Positions 17,017-24,819 of a DNA stretch of 64,000 nucleotides are shown here, in pieces (position 1 is the first letter of the stretch; each line of letters begins with the position of its first letter). Source of the DNA: JAXMCI01 sp046349435. Lineage in GTDB: Bacteria > Pseudomonadota > Alphaproteobacteria > Dongiales > Dongiaceae. The stretch is taken from NCBI GenBank assembly GCA_046349435.1, contig JAXMCI010000015.1:119833-183832 (forward strand), read 5' to 3'. The notes under the pieces are model-generated. The model did not search any database. It was not told where the DNA came from and saw nothing but the letters and a program-made list of their open reading frames with translations. The position numbers and the translations under genes were made by a program.

Positions 17017-18059
17017 GCGGCCAGGCGGTCGGCGTGCTCGGCCCGGTGCCGGGCGAGGCGCTCGGCCGCACGCTGATGCACGAGCACCTGCTGATGCAGG
17101 CCGTGCACATCGCCAAGCCGCCGCCGTCCGAGCCGGAGCGCAGCCTGTTCGCCGAGCCGGTCGGGCTGCCGCTGCTCGGCCGGCTGCGCTACGGCCGGCT
17201 GGTCAATGCCGACAACTGCCGGCTGGCCAGCGAGCCGGTGGCGATCGAGGAGGCGCTGCTGTTCCGCCGCGCCGGCGGCGGCACCATCGTCGACGCCACC
17301 AGCATCGGCATCGGCCGCAACCCGCTCGGGCTCGCCCGCATCGCGCGGGCGACCGGCCTCGTCATCGTCATGGGCAGCGCCTGGTACGTCGCCGAGACCC
17401 ACCCGCCGGGCGACGGGCTGGCCGACGCGCCCGAGGAGGCGATCGCCGAGCGGATCGAGCGCGACCTCACCGAGGGCGTCGACGGCACCGGCGTGCGGGC
17501 CGGCATCATCGGCGAGGTCGGCTGCTCCTGGCCGCTGGCTCCGGTCGAGCGCAAGGTGCTGCGCGCCTCGGCCCGCGCCCAGCGCCGGACCGGCGCGCCG
17601 CTGATGATCCATCCCGGACGCTCGCAGGAGGCGCCGGAGGAGATCCTGGCGATCCTCGAGGCGGCCGGCGCCGATCTCGGCCGCACCATCCTCTGCCATG
17701 TCGAGCGCACGGTCGACCGGCCGGAGCTGCTCGCCCGGCTGGCCGCCACCGGCGTCGTCCTGGAGTACGACCTGTTCGGCTTCGAGCATTCCTACTATGC
17801 GTGGTCGCTGCCGGTGGACATGCCCAACGATGCCGGGCGGCTGCGCTGGCTGCGCTTCCTGATCGAGCGCGGCCATCTCGAGCAGCTGACGGTCTCCCAT
17901 GACATCTGCTTCAAGGACAAGCTCGCCCGCTATGGCGGGCACGGCTTCGCCCACATCCTGGAGAACGTCGTGCCGCTGATGCGCGCGCACGGCTTCTCCG
18001 CCGCTGAGATCGACGCCATCTTGGTCGGCAACCCGCGCCGGCTGCTCGCCTACGCCTGA
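17013..18059 (+). CDS. phosphotriesterase-family metal hydrolase
   Basis: A 348-residue amidohydrolase-superfamily barrel. Metal ligands are in the expected order: HxH at residues 23/25 (MHEHLL), Glu168 (IGEVGCSW) in the place of the bridging carboxylated lysine, as in PHP-type members, His200 (MIHPGR), His229 (CHVER) and Asp297 (SHDICF). Such proteins are usually lactonases or esterases rather than organophosphate hydrolases. The start overlaps the ATPase stop (ATGA). A sugar- or acyl-lactone substrate is plausible but undetermined. Confidence 0.88.
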   Translation: MSGQAVGVLGPVPGEALGRTLMHEHLLMQAVHIAKPPPSEPERSLFAEPVGLPLLGRLRYGRLVNADNCRLASEPVAIEEALLFRRAGGGTIVDATSIGIGRNPLGLARIARATGLVIVMGSAWYVAETHPPGDGLADAPEEAIAERIERDLTEGVDGTGVRAGIIGEVGCSWPLAPVERKVLRASARAQRRTGAPLMIHPGRSQEAPEEILAILEAAGADLGRTILCHVERTVDRPELLARLAATGVVLEYDLFGFEHSYYAWSLPVDMPNDAGRLRWLRFLIERGHLEQLTVSHDICFKDKLARYGGHGFAHILENVVPLMRAHGFSAAEIDAILVGNPRRLLAYA

Positions 18060-18373
18060 TCCCGGCGGCGGTCCTGCCGCGCCTTCCAGCGACGCTCGGC
18101 CCAGTCGAAGCTGCGGTTGGTGGCGCGCTTCAGCGCCGGGATGTCCTCGCCCAGCAGCAGCATGCCGAGCGGCAGCATCCAGAATCCCAGCACCGGGAGG
18201 AACCCGAACAGACCGCCGAAGATCAGCAGCCCGCCGGCCGGCATCCGCACCCAGCGCGAGGAGGGGCGGCGCAGCCAGTCGATCGGCCGGCGCGCCCCCT
18301 CGGGCAGCCGCGCCAGCAGCCAGCGTATGTGCCGGTCCTCGTCCTCGTCGGGCTGGTGGGCTGTGCGCTTCAT
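18050..18373 (-). CDS. small hypothetical membrane protein
   Basis: A 107-residue protein with an acidic/His N-terminus, two hydrophobic segments (MPAGGLLIFGGLFGFLPVLG and FWMLPLGMLLLGEDIP) and a strongly basic Arg/Trp-rich tail (WAERRWKARQDRRR). The pattern PAGGLLIFGGLFGFLPVLGF-W-LPLGMLLL is a known conserved arrangement among proteobacterial hypothetical proteins. It probably spans the inner membrane with both ends in the cytoplasm. Its 3' end overlaps the phosphotriesterase stop by ten bases in convergent orientation. Confidence 0.7.
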   Translation of the reverse strand: MKRTAHQPDEDEDRHIRWLLARLPEGARRPIDWLRRPSSRWVRMPAGGLLIFGGLFGFLPVLGFWMLPLGMLLLGEDIPALKRATNRSFDWAERRWKARQDRRRDQA

Positions 18374-18508
18374 GGTCCCGCCGCTTCTGCGTCGCGCGAT
18401 AGCCCGATCATCTGGCCCGCCGCGGCGCATTTTCAACCGCCGGCGCGGGCGCTTGACGTCGTGCCGGCGGCGCGCCGAATCTGCACCGGGCACGACGGGA
18501 GGACGGTG

Positions 18509-18943
18509 ATGAAGGCGCGGGTCAAGCTGGTCGAGGGCATGCTGTTCGTCGGCGAGGCGGACAGCGGGCACGCCGTGACGATGGATGCCGCGCCCGAGGC
18601 GGGCGGGCGCAATCTCGGCATGCGGCCGACCGAGATGGTGCTGGTCGGCATGGGCGGCTGCACCGCCATCGACGTCATGCTGATCCTGCGCCGCGGCCGC
18701 GATCCCGTCACCGACTGCGTCGTCGAGCTCAGCGCCGAGCGCGCGCCGGCCGACCCCAAGGTGTTCACCAGGATCCACGTCCACTACATCGTCACCGGCC
18801 GCGGCCTGGCGCCGGCCAAGGTCGAGCGGGCGGTCCAGCTCTCCGCCGAAAAATACTGCTCGGTCAGCATCATGCTGGGCCATGTCGCGGAGATCACCCA
18901 CGATTTCGAGGTCCGCGAGGCCGACGCGCCGGCGCAATCCTGA
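18509..18943 (+). CDS. OsmC-family peroxiredoxin-like protein
   Basis: A 144-residue OsmC/YhfA-type protein. The two conserved redox cysteines are present: Cys51 in GMGGCTAIDVMLIL and Cys117 in EKYCSVSIML. These proteins reduce organic hydroperoxides or act in thiol homeostasis as dimers. The start chosen is the ATG at 18509 behind GGGAGGACGG. The sequence upstream encodes nothing homologous in frame. The gene is monocistronic and followed by a palindromic repeat. Confidence 0.9.
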   Translation: MKARVKLVEGMLFVGEADSGHAVTMDAAPEAGGRNLGMRPTEMVLVGMGGCTAIDVMLILRRGRDPVTDCVVELSAERAPADPKVFTRIHVHYIVTGRGLAPAKVERAVQLSAEKYCSVSIMLGHVAEITHDFEVREADAPAQS

Positions 18944-18956
18944 GATTCCTCTCTTC

Positions 18957-19044
18957 TTGTCATGCCCGGCCTTGAGCCGGGCATCCAGCTTACGGCAGCC
19001 ATGGATTGCCGGGTCGAGCCCAGGGTCGAGCCCGGCAATGACAG
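18957..19044. repeat. composite palindromic intergenic repeat
   Basis: Two hairpins in series: ATGCCCGGC-CTTGA-GCCGGGCAT, then an imperfect long hairpin from ATTGCCGGGTCGA to TCGAGCCCGGCAAT, all bounded by TGTCAT and ATGACA. It is the same family as the short element at 27280-27302, which has the same CTTGA loop. Such elements are common between genes in alphaproteobacteria and may terminate or stabilise transcripts. Confidence 0.8.
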
Positions 19045-19100
19045 GAAGGAGGCGGCGACGTGCAGAAGCCGTGACATTCGCGTCTGGCGGGTACGGCCAT

Positions 19101-19111
19101 TTGTAGTACGA
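19101..19111. promoter_or_regulatory. possible GntR (FadR-subfamily) operator upstream of the sugar ABC operon
   Basis: TTGTAGTACGA matches the FadR/VanR-type GntR consensus TNGTNNNACNA at every fixed position. It lies just upstream of TTGACA (19117-19122), a good -35 hexamer, and about 120 bases before the binding-protein start. The surrounding 50 bases are AT-richer than the average. No GntR gene lies in this window, so the regulator would be encoded elsewhere. Confidence 0.5.
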
Positions 19112-19231
19112 ATGATTTGACAACGTCGGCGCAATGCGGGACCGTTCGGGAACGCTCGCACCCATGAGCCGCGGCCGGATCCCGGAAGGGCGCCGGCCGG
19201 CCAATGATTGCAATCAGGGAGAAATGCCGCG

Positions 19232-20317
19232 ATGACCAGGAAAATGCTCGCGCTCGGCGCCGCCATGATCACGCTCGCTTTCGGCGGCGGCGCGGCGCTC
19301 GCCGCCAATGGCGGCGTCGACAAGACGGTGGGCGGCACCAGCTTCGAGGATGCGGCCAAGCCGGATCCCAACACGCCCAACTTCCACAGCAAGGACGGCA
19401 AGCTGACCTTCGCGATCGTCAGCCACACCGCCGGCAACGGCTTCTTCGACCCGGCCTATGTCGGCGCCCAGGTCGCCGCCAACGCCTTCGCCATCAACCT
19501 GCTGAAGCTCGGGCCCGAGGCGCCGATCGACGACTATCCGCGCCAGCTCGAGATCCTCAACCAGGTGCTGCAGGACCCGACGGTCGACGGCATCGCCTTC
19601 ACCACCGGCCAGGCCGGCGCCTACAACGACATCGTCGCCAAGGCGTTCGAGATCGGCATCCCGGTCGCCACCTTCAACAGCTTCGACCCGAGCCTGCTCA
19701 ACCGCAACCAGATCAGCCACACCGGCCAGGATGCCAGCGCGGCGGCGATCGGCGGCGAGGCGATGGTCGACTGCGTGCTGAAGTCGGGGGCCAAGAGCGG
19801 CACCATCCTGTTCCCGAACACCACCACGATGGGCAATGTCGAGGTCAACAAGCGCACCACCGCGGCCTTCAATGCCGCCGTCGAGGCGCTGAAGAAGGCC
19901 AATCGCCTGAACGACTTCAAGGTCGATGCCGGGCCGGAGAACATCGGCGTCGACGTCGACCAGAGCAACCTCGTGAACTCGACCGTCAGCCTGATCGAGT
20001 CGCGCGGCGACGTGGTCGGCGCGATGGCGACCAACGCCGCGACCACGCCGGCGCTGGGCGATGCCGTCACCCAGCTCAAGCTGATCGGCAAGTTCTGCTC
20101 CTTCGGCTTCGATCTCGGGCCGAAGATGCTCGACCAGATCAAGTCCGGCGCGCTGGTCGGCTCGCTCGGCCAGCAGCCCTTCCTGCAGGGCTTCTACCCG
20201 ATCGTGCAGCTCTACCTGCAGATCGACCGCGGCATCTCGGCGGCCGATCTCGACACCAAGGCCCAGCTCGTCACCAAGGCCAATGTCGGCAATATCGGCA
20301 AGCGGTTCGAGAACTAG
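19232..20317 (+). CDS. sugar ABC transporter substrate-binding protein
   Basis: A 361-residue periplasmic binding protein of the ribose/galactose (PBP-I, Peripla_BP_4) class. The signal peptide is MTRKMLALGAAMITLAFGGG with cleavage near ALAA. The mature protein has KLTFAIVSHTAGNGFFDPAYVGAQ, DGIAFTTGQAG and GIPVATFNSFDP, as in RbsB-like proteins. The ATG at 19232 follows AGGGAG; an in-frame start at 19208 lacks a good ribosome site. It is the first gene of the ABC operon. Ligand unknown, likely a monosaccharide, polyol or cyclitol. Confidence 0.9.
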   Translation: MTRKMLALGAAMITLAFGGGAALAANGGVDKTVGGTSFEDAAKPDPNTPNFHSKDGKLTFAIVSHTAGNGFFDPAYVGAQVAANAFAINLLKLGPEAPIDDYPRQLEILNQVLQDPTVDGIAFTTGQAGAYNDIVAKAFEIGIPVATFNSFDPSLLNRNQISHTGQDASAAAIGGEAMVDCVLKSGAKSGTILFPNTTTMGNVEVNKRTTAAFNAAVEALKKANRLNDFKVDAGPENIGVDVDQSNLVNSTVSLIESRGDVVGAMATNAATTPALGDAVTQLKLIGKFCSFGFDLGPKMLDQIKSGALVGSLGQQPFLQGFYPIVQLYLQIDRGISAADLDTKAQLVTKANVGNIGKRFEN

Positions 20318-20350
20318 CACCTCCTGATGCGGCGTTCCGGCGTTCTTCCT

Positions 20351-20385
20351 CCTCCGGCAAGCAGCCCGGCTCGGGCGGCCGGAGG
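20351..20385 (+). terminator. nested stem-loop between binding protein and permease genes
   Basis: CCTCCGGC (20351-20358) pairs with GCCGGAGG (20378-20385), and the loop contains GCCCG/CGGGC (20364-20368, 20372-20376). Such structures after a binding-protein gene typically protect its 3' end or partly stop transcription so that the binding protein outnumbers the membrane subunits. It has no T-tract. Confidence 0.55.
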
Positions 20386-20418
20386 GGGACGGCGCCTCCG
20401 CCTCCTGCCGGCCCGCCG

Positions 20419-22671
20419 ATGAGGCGGCTGGCGCGGGCCATCGGCCAGTGGGAGCTCGGGCTCCTGCTGGTCATGGCCGTCCTCTATCTCGTCGGGCTCT
20501 ACGTCAACCCGCGCTTCTGGGGCAATCCGGCTTCGCTCTCCGCCACCATGCGCGACGCCGCGCAGTTCGGGGTGATGGCGGTCGGCAGCTCCTTCGTGCT
20601 GATCAACAAGGACATCGACCTCTCGGTCGGCTCGGTGCTCGGGCTGACCGCGGCGGTCTTCTCCAAGCTCTACGCCCCCGGCTTCTACGATGCATCGCCC
20701 TGGTTCGCGCTCGCCGCCTGCCTGGCCCTCGGCACCGGCATCGGGCTGCTCAACGGCGTGCTGGTGACCTATCTGCGGGTGCCCACCTTCATCGCCACCC
20801 TGACCACGCTCTTCATCGGCCGCGGCCTGGTGCTCGGGATGACGGGCGGGAAGAACATCGGCTTCGCCGACAAGGCGGCCTCGACCGACTTCTTCGCCAT
20901 CGGCGAGGTCAATGGCTGGGGCTTCAACAACCAGGTCTTCGCCTTCCTGGTGGTGGCGGTGCTCGGCGGGGTCGTGCTGTCCTCGACCCGCTGGGGCTAC
21001 GAGACCTACGCCACCGGCGGCAACCTGCAAGCGGCCAAGCTCGCCGGCGTGCCGACCAACCTGGTGCGCATCCGCGCCTTCGTCATCTCCGCGCTCTGCG
21101 CCACGCTCGCCGGCATCATGAACGTCGCCACCAGCAAGGGCACCGACAGCTATGCCGGGCTCGGCGCCGAGCTCATCGTCATTGCCGCGGTGATCGTCGG
21201 CGGTGCCAGCATCCTCGGCGGCCGCGGCCGGATCCTCGGCGCGGCGCTCGGCGCCGTGCTGATCGTGCTCATCAACAAGGTGCTGCGCGAGGGCGTGCCG
21301 ATCACCCGCACGCAGCTGATCAATGGCACCGAGATGCAGATCCAGGGCATGGCGCAGCTGCCGCCCGGCGCGGTGCCGGCCTTCCTCGGCGTGATCGTGC
21401 TGCTCGCCGTGCTGATCGAGCCCTGGATCATCCGCCGCCGGGTGATCGCGCGGGCCTGGGCGCGGCTGCGCAACCTGCCGCCGCCGCCGCAATTCATCGA
21501 GACCGTCGCCATCGCCGCGGCGCGCACCCACGGCACGGCGCGCGAGGCCCAGGCCGACCTCGCCCGCGGCGTCCGCCGGCTGCTCGCCCATCGCGAGGTC
21601 GCCGCCCTGTTCTTCGCCGTCGCCCTCTGGCTGGTCGGGCTCTATCTCCGGCCCGACTTCTGGGGCAACCTCGACAACACCGGCAACCTGCTGCTCTCCT
21701 TCACCGAGGTCGGGCTGATGGCGATCGGCATGACCTATGTCATCGCCGGCGGCGACATCGACCTCTCGGTCGGCTCGGTGCTGGCGCTGTCCGGCGCCAC
21801 CGCCGCCTTCCTCATGGTCAAGATGGGCTACCCGCCGGCGCTGGCGGCGGTGCTCGGGTTCATGGCGGGGCTGATCGCCGGCGCGGTGAACGGATTCCTC
21901 GCCACCAAGGGCAGGCTGCCCGCCTTCGTCGTCACGCTCGGCATGTTCTACATCGGGCGCGGCGTTGCCGCCTGGCTTGCCGCCGGGCGCCAGCTGCAGG
22001 GGTTCCCGGAGAGCTTCAACCTGCTCGGCCGCAAGCTGATCCTGCTGCTGCAGGCCTGGGACATGGCGCCGGCGCCCGGCGGGCTGCTGCACGCCATCTG
22101 CTCGGCGATCAGCACCCAGACGCTGATCCTCTTCGTGCTCGCCGCCTTCTTCGCCGTGGTGCTGTGGCGCACGCCCTACGGCTACATGGTGAAGGCGATC
22201 GGCGGCAACGTCCGGGCGGCCGGCTTCGCCGGCATCGCCACCGACCGCGTCCGCTTCCTCAACCTGGTGCTGAGCGCCGGCTGCGCCGCCATCGCCGGCG
22301 TCGTCTACATCGCCTATTTCCGTTCCTTCAACACGCTGGCCGGCACGCTGCGCGAGCTCGACGTCATCGCCGCGGTAATCATCGGCGGCGGCAGCATCTT
22401 CGGCGGCTACGGCTCGGTGCTGGGCTCCCTCGCCGGCGCCGCGGTGATCACGCTCCTGCGCGGGCTGATGTCGCTGCAGATCATCACGCCGGGCGGCTCC
22501 TTCGTCATGCCGCAGCACTGGGTCAATGTCGGCATCGGCGTCATCCTGATCGCCGCCGTGCTGCTCGACATCTGGATCCGGCAGGAGGGCATCATCGGCC
22601 AGCTCGTCGACCGCTTCCGGCGCAGCGCCGGCGGCGCCCCACCCGCCCGAGCGAAGCGCGCCACCCCGTGA
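20419..22671 (+). CDS. ABC sugar permease, two RbsC-type permease domains fused in one chain
   Basis: A 750-residue membrane protein, about twice the usual RbsC/XylH length. Residues 1-345 form one complete permease with the hallmark DIDLSVGSVLGL near residue 65 and GGASILGGRGRILGA later. After a basic linker (about 330-395) a second complete permease repeats the pattern: GGDIDLSVGSVLALSG near 445 and GGGSIFGGYGSVLGS. The two halves would supply the heterodimeric membrane core that normally needs two polypeptides. No internal stop or frameshift is seen. The next gene encodes a single ATPase, so stoichiometry is one fused permease to two ATPases. Confidence 0.92.
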   Translation: MRRLARAIGQWELGLLLVMAVLYLVGLYVNPRFWGNPASLSATMRDAAQFGVMAVGSSFVLINKDIDLSVGSVLGLTAAVFSKLYAPGFYDASPWFALAACLALGTGIGLLNGVLVTYLRVPTFIATLTTLFIGRGLVLGMTGGKNIGFADKAASTDFFAIGEVNGWGFNNQVFAFLVVAVLGGVVLSSTRWGYETYATGGNLQAAKLAGVPTNLVRIRAFVISALCATLAGIMNVATSKGTDSYAGLGAELIVIAAVIVGGASILGGRGRILGAALGAVLIVLINKVLREGVPITRTQLINGTEMQIQGMAQLPPGAVPAFLGVIVLLAVLIEPWIIRRRVIARAWARLRNLPPPPQFIETVAIAAARTHGTAREAQADLARGVRRLLAHREVAALFFAVALWLVGLYLRPDFWGNLDNTGNLLLSFTEVGLMAIGMTYVIAGGDIDLSVGSVLALSGATAAFLMVKMGYPPALAAVLGFMAGLIAGAVNGFLATKGRLPAFVVTLGMFYIGRGVAAWLAAGRQLQGFPESFNLLGRKLILLLQAWDMAPAPGGLLHAICSAISTQTLILFVLAAFFAVVLWRTPYGYMVKAIGGNVRAAGFAGIATDRVRFLNLVLSAGCAAIAGVVYIAYFRSFNTLAGTLRELDVIAAVIIGGGSIFGGYGSVLGSLAGAAVITLLRGLMSLQIITPGGSFVMPQHWVNVGIGVILIAAVLLDIWIRQEGIIGQLVDRFRRSAGGAPPARAKRATP

Positions 22672-22687
22672 GCGAAGCGGTCATGCC

Positions 22688-23449
22688 ATGAGCGATGCGG
22701 TCACCCCGGTCGTCGAGATGCGCGGCATCTCCAAGTCGTTCGGCGCCGTCCAGGCGCTGGAGAACGTCAGCCTGCGGCTCGGCCCCGGCGAGGTGCTGGG
22801 CCTGGTCGGCGACAACTCGGCCGGCAAGTCGACCCTGATGAAGGTGCTGTCCGGCGCCTACAGCAAGGATTCCGGCGCCATCCTGATGGAGGGCCACGAG
22901 GTCAGCTTCGCCACCCCGCACGACAGCCGCGGCCGCGGCATCGAGATGATCTACCAGGACTTCGCGCTGTGCGGGAACATGGACGTCGCCGCCAACATGT
23001 TCCTCGGCCGCTGGCCGACCCGCGGCTTCTTCGTCGACAAGCGCAAGATGGAGCAGGAGGCGCGCAAGGTGCTCGAGCGGCTGCGCGTCGAGATCGCCTC
23101 GGTCAACCTGCGGGTCGAGAGCCTGTCGGGCGGCCGCCAGCAGCTCGTCGCCATCGCCCGCGCGGTCACCTTCAACCCGAAGGTGCTGATCCTCGACGAG
23201 CCGACCGCCAATCTCTCGGTGCCGGCCACCGAGCGGCTGCTCGAGCTGATGCTCGACCTGAAGCGGCAGGGCGTGGCGCAGATCATCATCAGCCACCGGC
23301 TGCAGGACATCTTCGCCGTCGGCGACCGCGTCATGGTGCTGAAGCGCGGCCGCGGCGTCGGCGAGCGCCGCATCGCCGAGACCACCGAGGACGAGGTGCT
23401 GGGCCTGATCGTCCAGGGCGACGCGGTCGAGCAGACCAGCCGCGAATGA
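22688..23449 (+). CDS. sugar ABC transporter ATP-binding protein, single domain
   Basis: A 253-residue nucleotide-binding subunit of the FrcA/RbsA-half type. Motifs: Walker A GDNSAGKST (family usually GDNGAGKST), Q-loop IEMIYQDFALC, signature SLSGGRQQLVAIARA, Walker B VLILDEPTANL and switch IISHRL. It has one ATPase domain, unlike the doubled RbsA, so it should act as a homodimer under the fused permease. The start region carries an imperfect 20-base duplication (GTGAGCGAAGCGGTCATGCC followed by ATGAGCGATGCGGTCACCCC). Confidence 0.93.
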   Translation: MSDAVTPVVEMRGISKSFGAVQALENVSLRLGPGEVLGLVGDNSAGKSTLMKVLSGAYSKDSGAILMEGHEVSFATPHDSRGRGIEMIYQDFALCGNMDVAANMFLGRWPTRGFFVDKRKMEQEARKVLERLRVEIASVNLRVESLSGGRQQLVAIARAVTFNPKVLILDEPTANLSVPATERLLELMLDLKRQGVAQIIISHRLQDIFAVGDRVMVLKRGRGVGERRIAETTEDEVLGLIVQGDAVEQTSRE

Positions 23450-24459
23450 GGCGGCGGCTCCCCGGCCTGCTGCTGGCGCTGGCGCTCGGTATCGCGGCGG
23501 GCGGTCGCGCCGTTGCAGCCCCGCTCGACCTGGTCGCCGAGATCCCCGTCGGCGCCGAGCCGCTCGGCATCGCGCTGGCGCCGGACGGCGCGGCGCTGGT
23601 GGTGGCGGCCGGCGAGAAGGCGCTCTATCGGCTGGCGACGCCCGCCGAGGGCGAGCCACCCGCCATCGCCGGCCGGCTCGACCTCGCCGCCGAGGGCCGG
23701 CTCAACCGCGTCGTGGTGGCGCCGGAGGACGGCACCATCTACGTCACCGCCTCGGTCGCGGGCCAGGTGCTGGCGATCCGGCCGGACCTCAGCGCCGTCG
23801 CGGCGCGCATCGCCGTCGGCGCCTTCCCCCAGGGCATGGCGCTGTCGCCCGGCAAGCTCTGGGTCGCCGATTCCGGCGACGGCACGGTGGCGATGGTCGA
23901 CCGCGCCCAGGGCACCGTGCTGCAGCATCTCGACGGCGGCGACCGGCCGCAGAGCGTCGCCGCCGACCTCGCCGCCGGGCGGCTGATCCTGGTCAAGAGC
24001 ACGACGCGCGCCCTCTGGCTGTTCAGCCTCGCCGACGGCAGCGCCGCCGGCCGCTGGGAGCAGGGCGCCTTCGTCCGCCCGATGGACCTCGCCGTGCTGC
24101 CCGAGGGCGGCGCGCTGCTCGCCGACGCCGGCGCCGACCGGCTGCTGCATCTCGGGCCCGACGGCGCGGTGCTTGCCAGCATCGCGCTCGCCGACCCCGG
24201 CTGCGAGGATTGCGGCGAGGAGTTCACCCCGATGGCGGTCGCCCTCTCGCCCGACGGCCACGTCGCGGCCGTCGCCAGCCGCAACGGCGCGCTCAGCCTG
24301 ATCGACGTCGGCACCGACCGCCTGCTGCTCTCGCGCCGAGTCGGCAAGGACCTGCGCGGCGTCGTCTTCGACCGCACCGGCCGGCGCCTGCTCGCGACCA
24401 GCTTCGCCGAGGGCAAGGTGCTGGTCGTGCAGGGCCCGGGCCAGGCGCTCGGCCCGTGA
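23446..24459 (+). CDS. exported beta-propeller (YVTN-like) protein
   Basis: A 337-residue protein whose ATG overlaps the ATPase stop (ATGA), so it belongs to the ABC operon. A signal peptide (PGLLLALALGIAAGGRAVA) precedes repeated blades of the form P-x-G-(I/M)-A-L-(A/S)-PDG and D-x-(G/A)-x-x-x-(V/I), about six or seven in all. YVTN/SMP-30-like propellers bind ligands or act as lactonases. Here it might hydrolyse or chaperone the imported sugar in the periplasm; this is inference. A CEDCGEEF segment near residue 250 could form a disulfide. Confidence 0.75.
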   Translation: MRRRLPGLLLALALGIAAGGRAVAAPLDLVAEIPVGAEPLGIALAPDGAALVVAAGEKALYRLATPAEGEPPAIAGRLDLAAEGRLNRVVVAPEDGTIYVTASVAGQVLAIRPDLSAVAARIAVGAFPQGMALSPGKLWVADSGDGTVAMVDRAQGTVLQHLDGGDRPQSVAADLAAGRLILVKSTTRALWLFSLADGSAAGRWEQGAFVRPMDLAVLPEGGALLADAGADRLLHLGPDGAVLASIALADPGCEDCGEEFTPMAVALSPDGHVAAVASRNGALSLIDVGTDRLLLSRRVGKDLRGVVFDRTGRRLLATSFAEGKVLVVQGPGQALGP

Positions 24460-24518
24460 GGGGCAGCCGGTCCGCGGCCGCTCCCCGGCGATAGCCTTAC
24501 AATGAGCCTGTCGAAGGG

Positions 24519-24535
24519 GAGGCCGGGCCGGCCTC
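24519..24535. terminator. bidirectional hairpin between convergent operons
   Basis: GAGGCCGG-G-CCGGCCTC is a perfect 8-base inverted repeat in the 76-base convergent gap, ending one base before the DUF427 stop. No T-tract follows on either strand, so termination would be weak or Rho-assisted. Confidence 0.45.
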
Positions 24536-24817
24536 TCAGGCGACCTCGACCTCGTCCCAGAATCCGACCCAGTGGTCGACCTTCTGCATCGCCGGCTTCG
24601 GCTTCTCGTAGGACCAGGCGGCGCGCTCGCTCGACGCCGTGCCGTCGGCCACGTCGTAGAACTGCACGCCGTGCGGGCATTCGAGGTCGCTCCCGGTCTT
24701 CGGCGCCTGCTTCAGCAGGTCCATGCGCACCGCCTCGCGGGGGAAGTAGACATAGCCGTGGACCTCCTGGGTCCGGTCGCTCTCGGCGATCACCTGGCCG
24801 CGCCACACTGCCTTCAT
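24536..24817 (-). CDS. DUF427 domain protein
   Basis: A 93-residue DUF427 protein: KAVWRGQVIAESDRTQEVHGYVYFPREAV at the N-terminus, CPHGVQFYDVADG in the middle and ending KVDHWVGFWDEVEV, the usual order. The domain is a compact beta fold of unknown role, often found beside sugar or oxidoreductase genes. The ATG at 24817 has GGAG eight bases before it; an in-frame GTG six bases upstream is also possible. It lies two bases after the FGGY kinase stop, as the last gene of that operon. Confidence 0.85.
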   Translation of the reverse strand: MKAVWRGQVIAESDRTQEVHGYVYFPREAVRMDLLKQAPKTGSDLECPHGVQFYDVADGTASSERAAWSYEKPKPAMQKVDHWVGFWDEVEVA

Positions 24818-24819
24818 GG

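Noticed and set aside
19204..20418. Long in-frame extension upstream of the fused permease, overlapping the binding-protein gene
   Set aside because: This part is the binding-protein gene read in the wrong frame. The permease start at 20419 follows the stem-loop and begins with a normal membrane segment.
22670..22691. GTG start of a small gene before the sugar ATPase
   Set aside because: It gives only seven codons before a stop and is an imperfect duplicate of the real start region.
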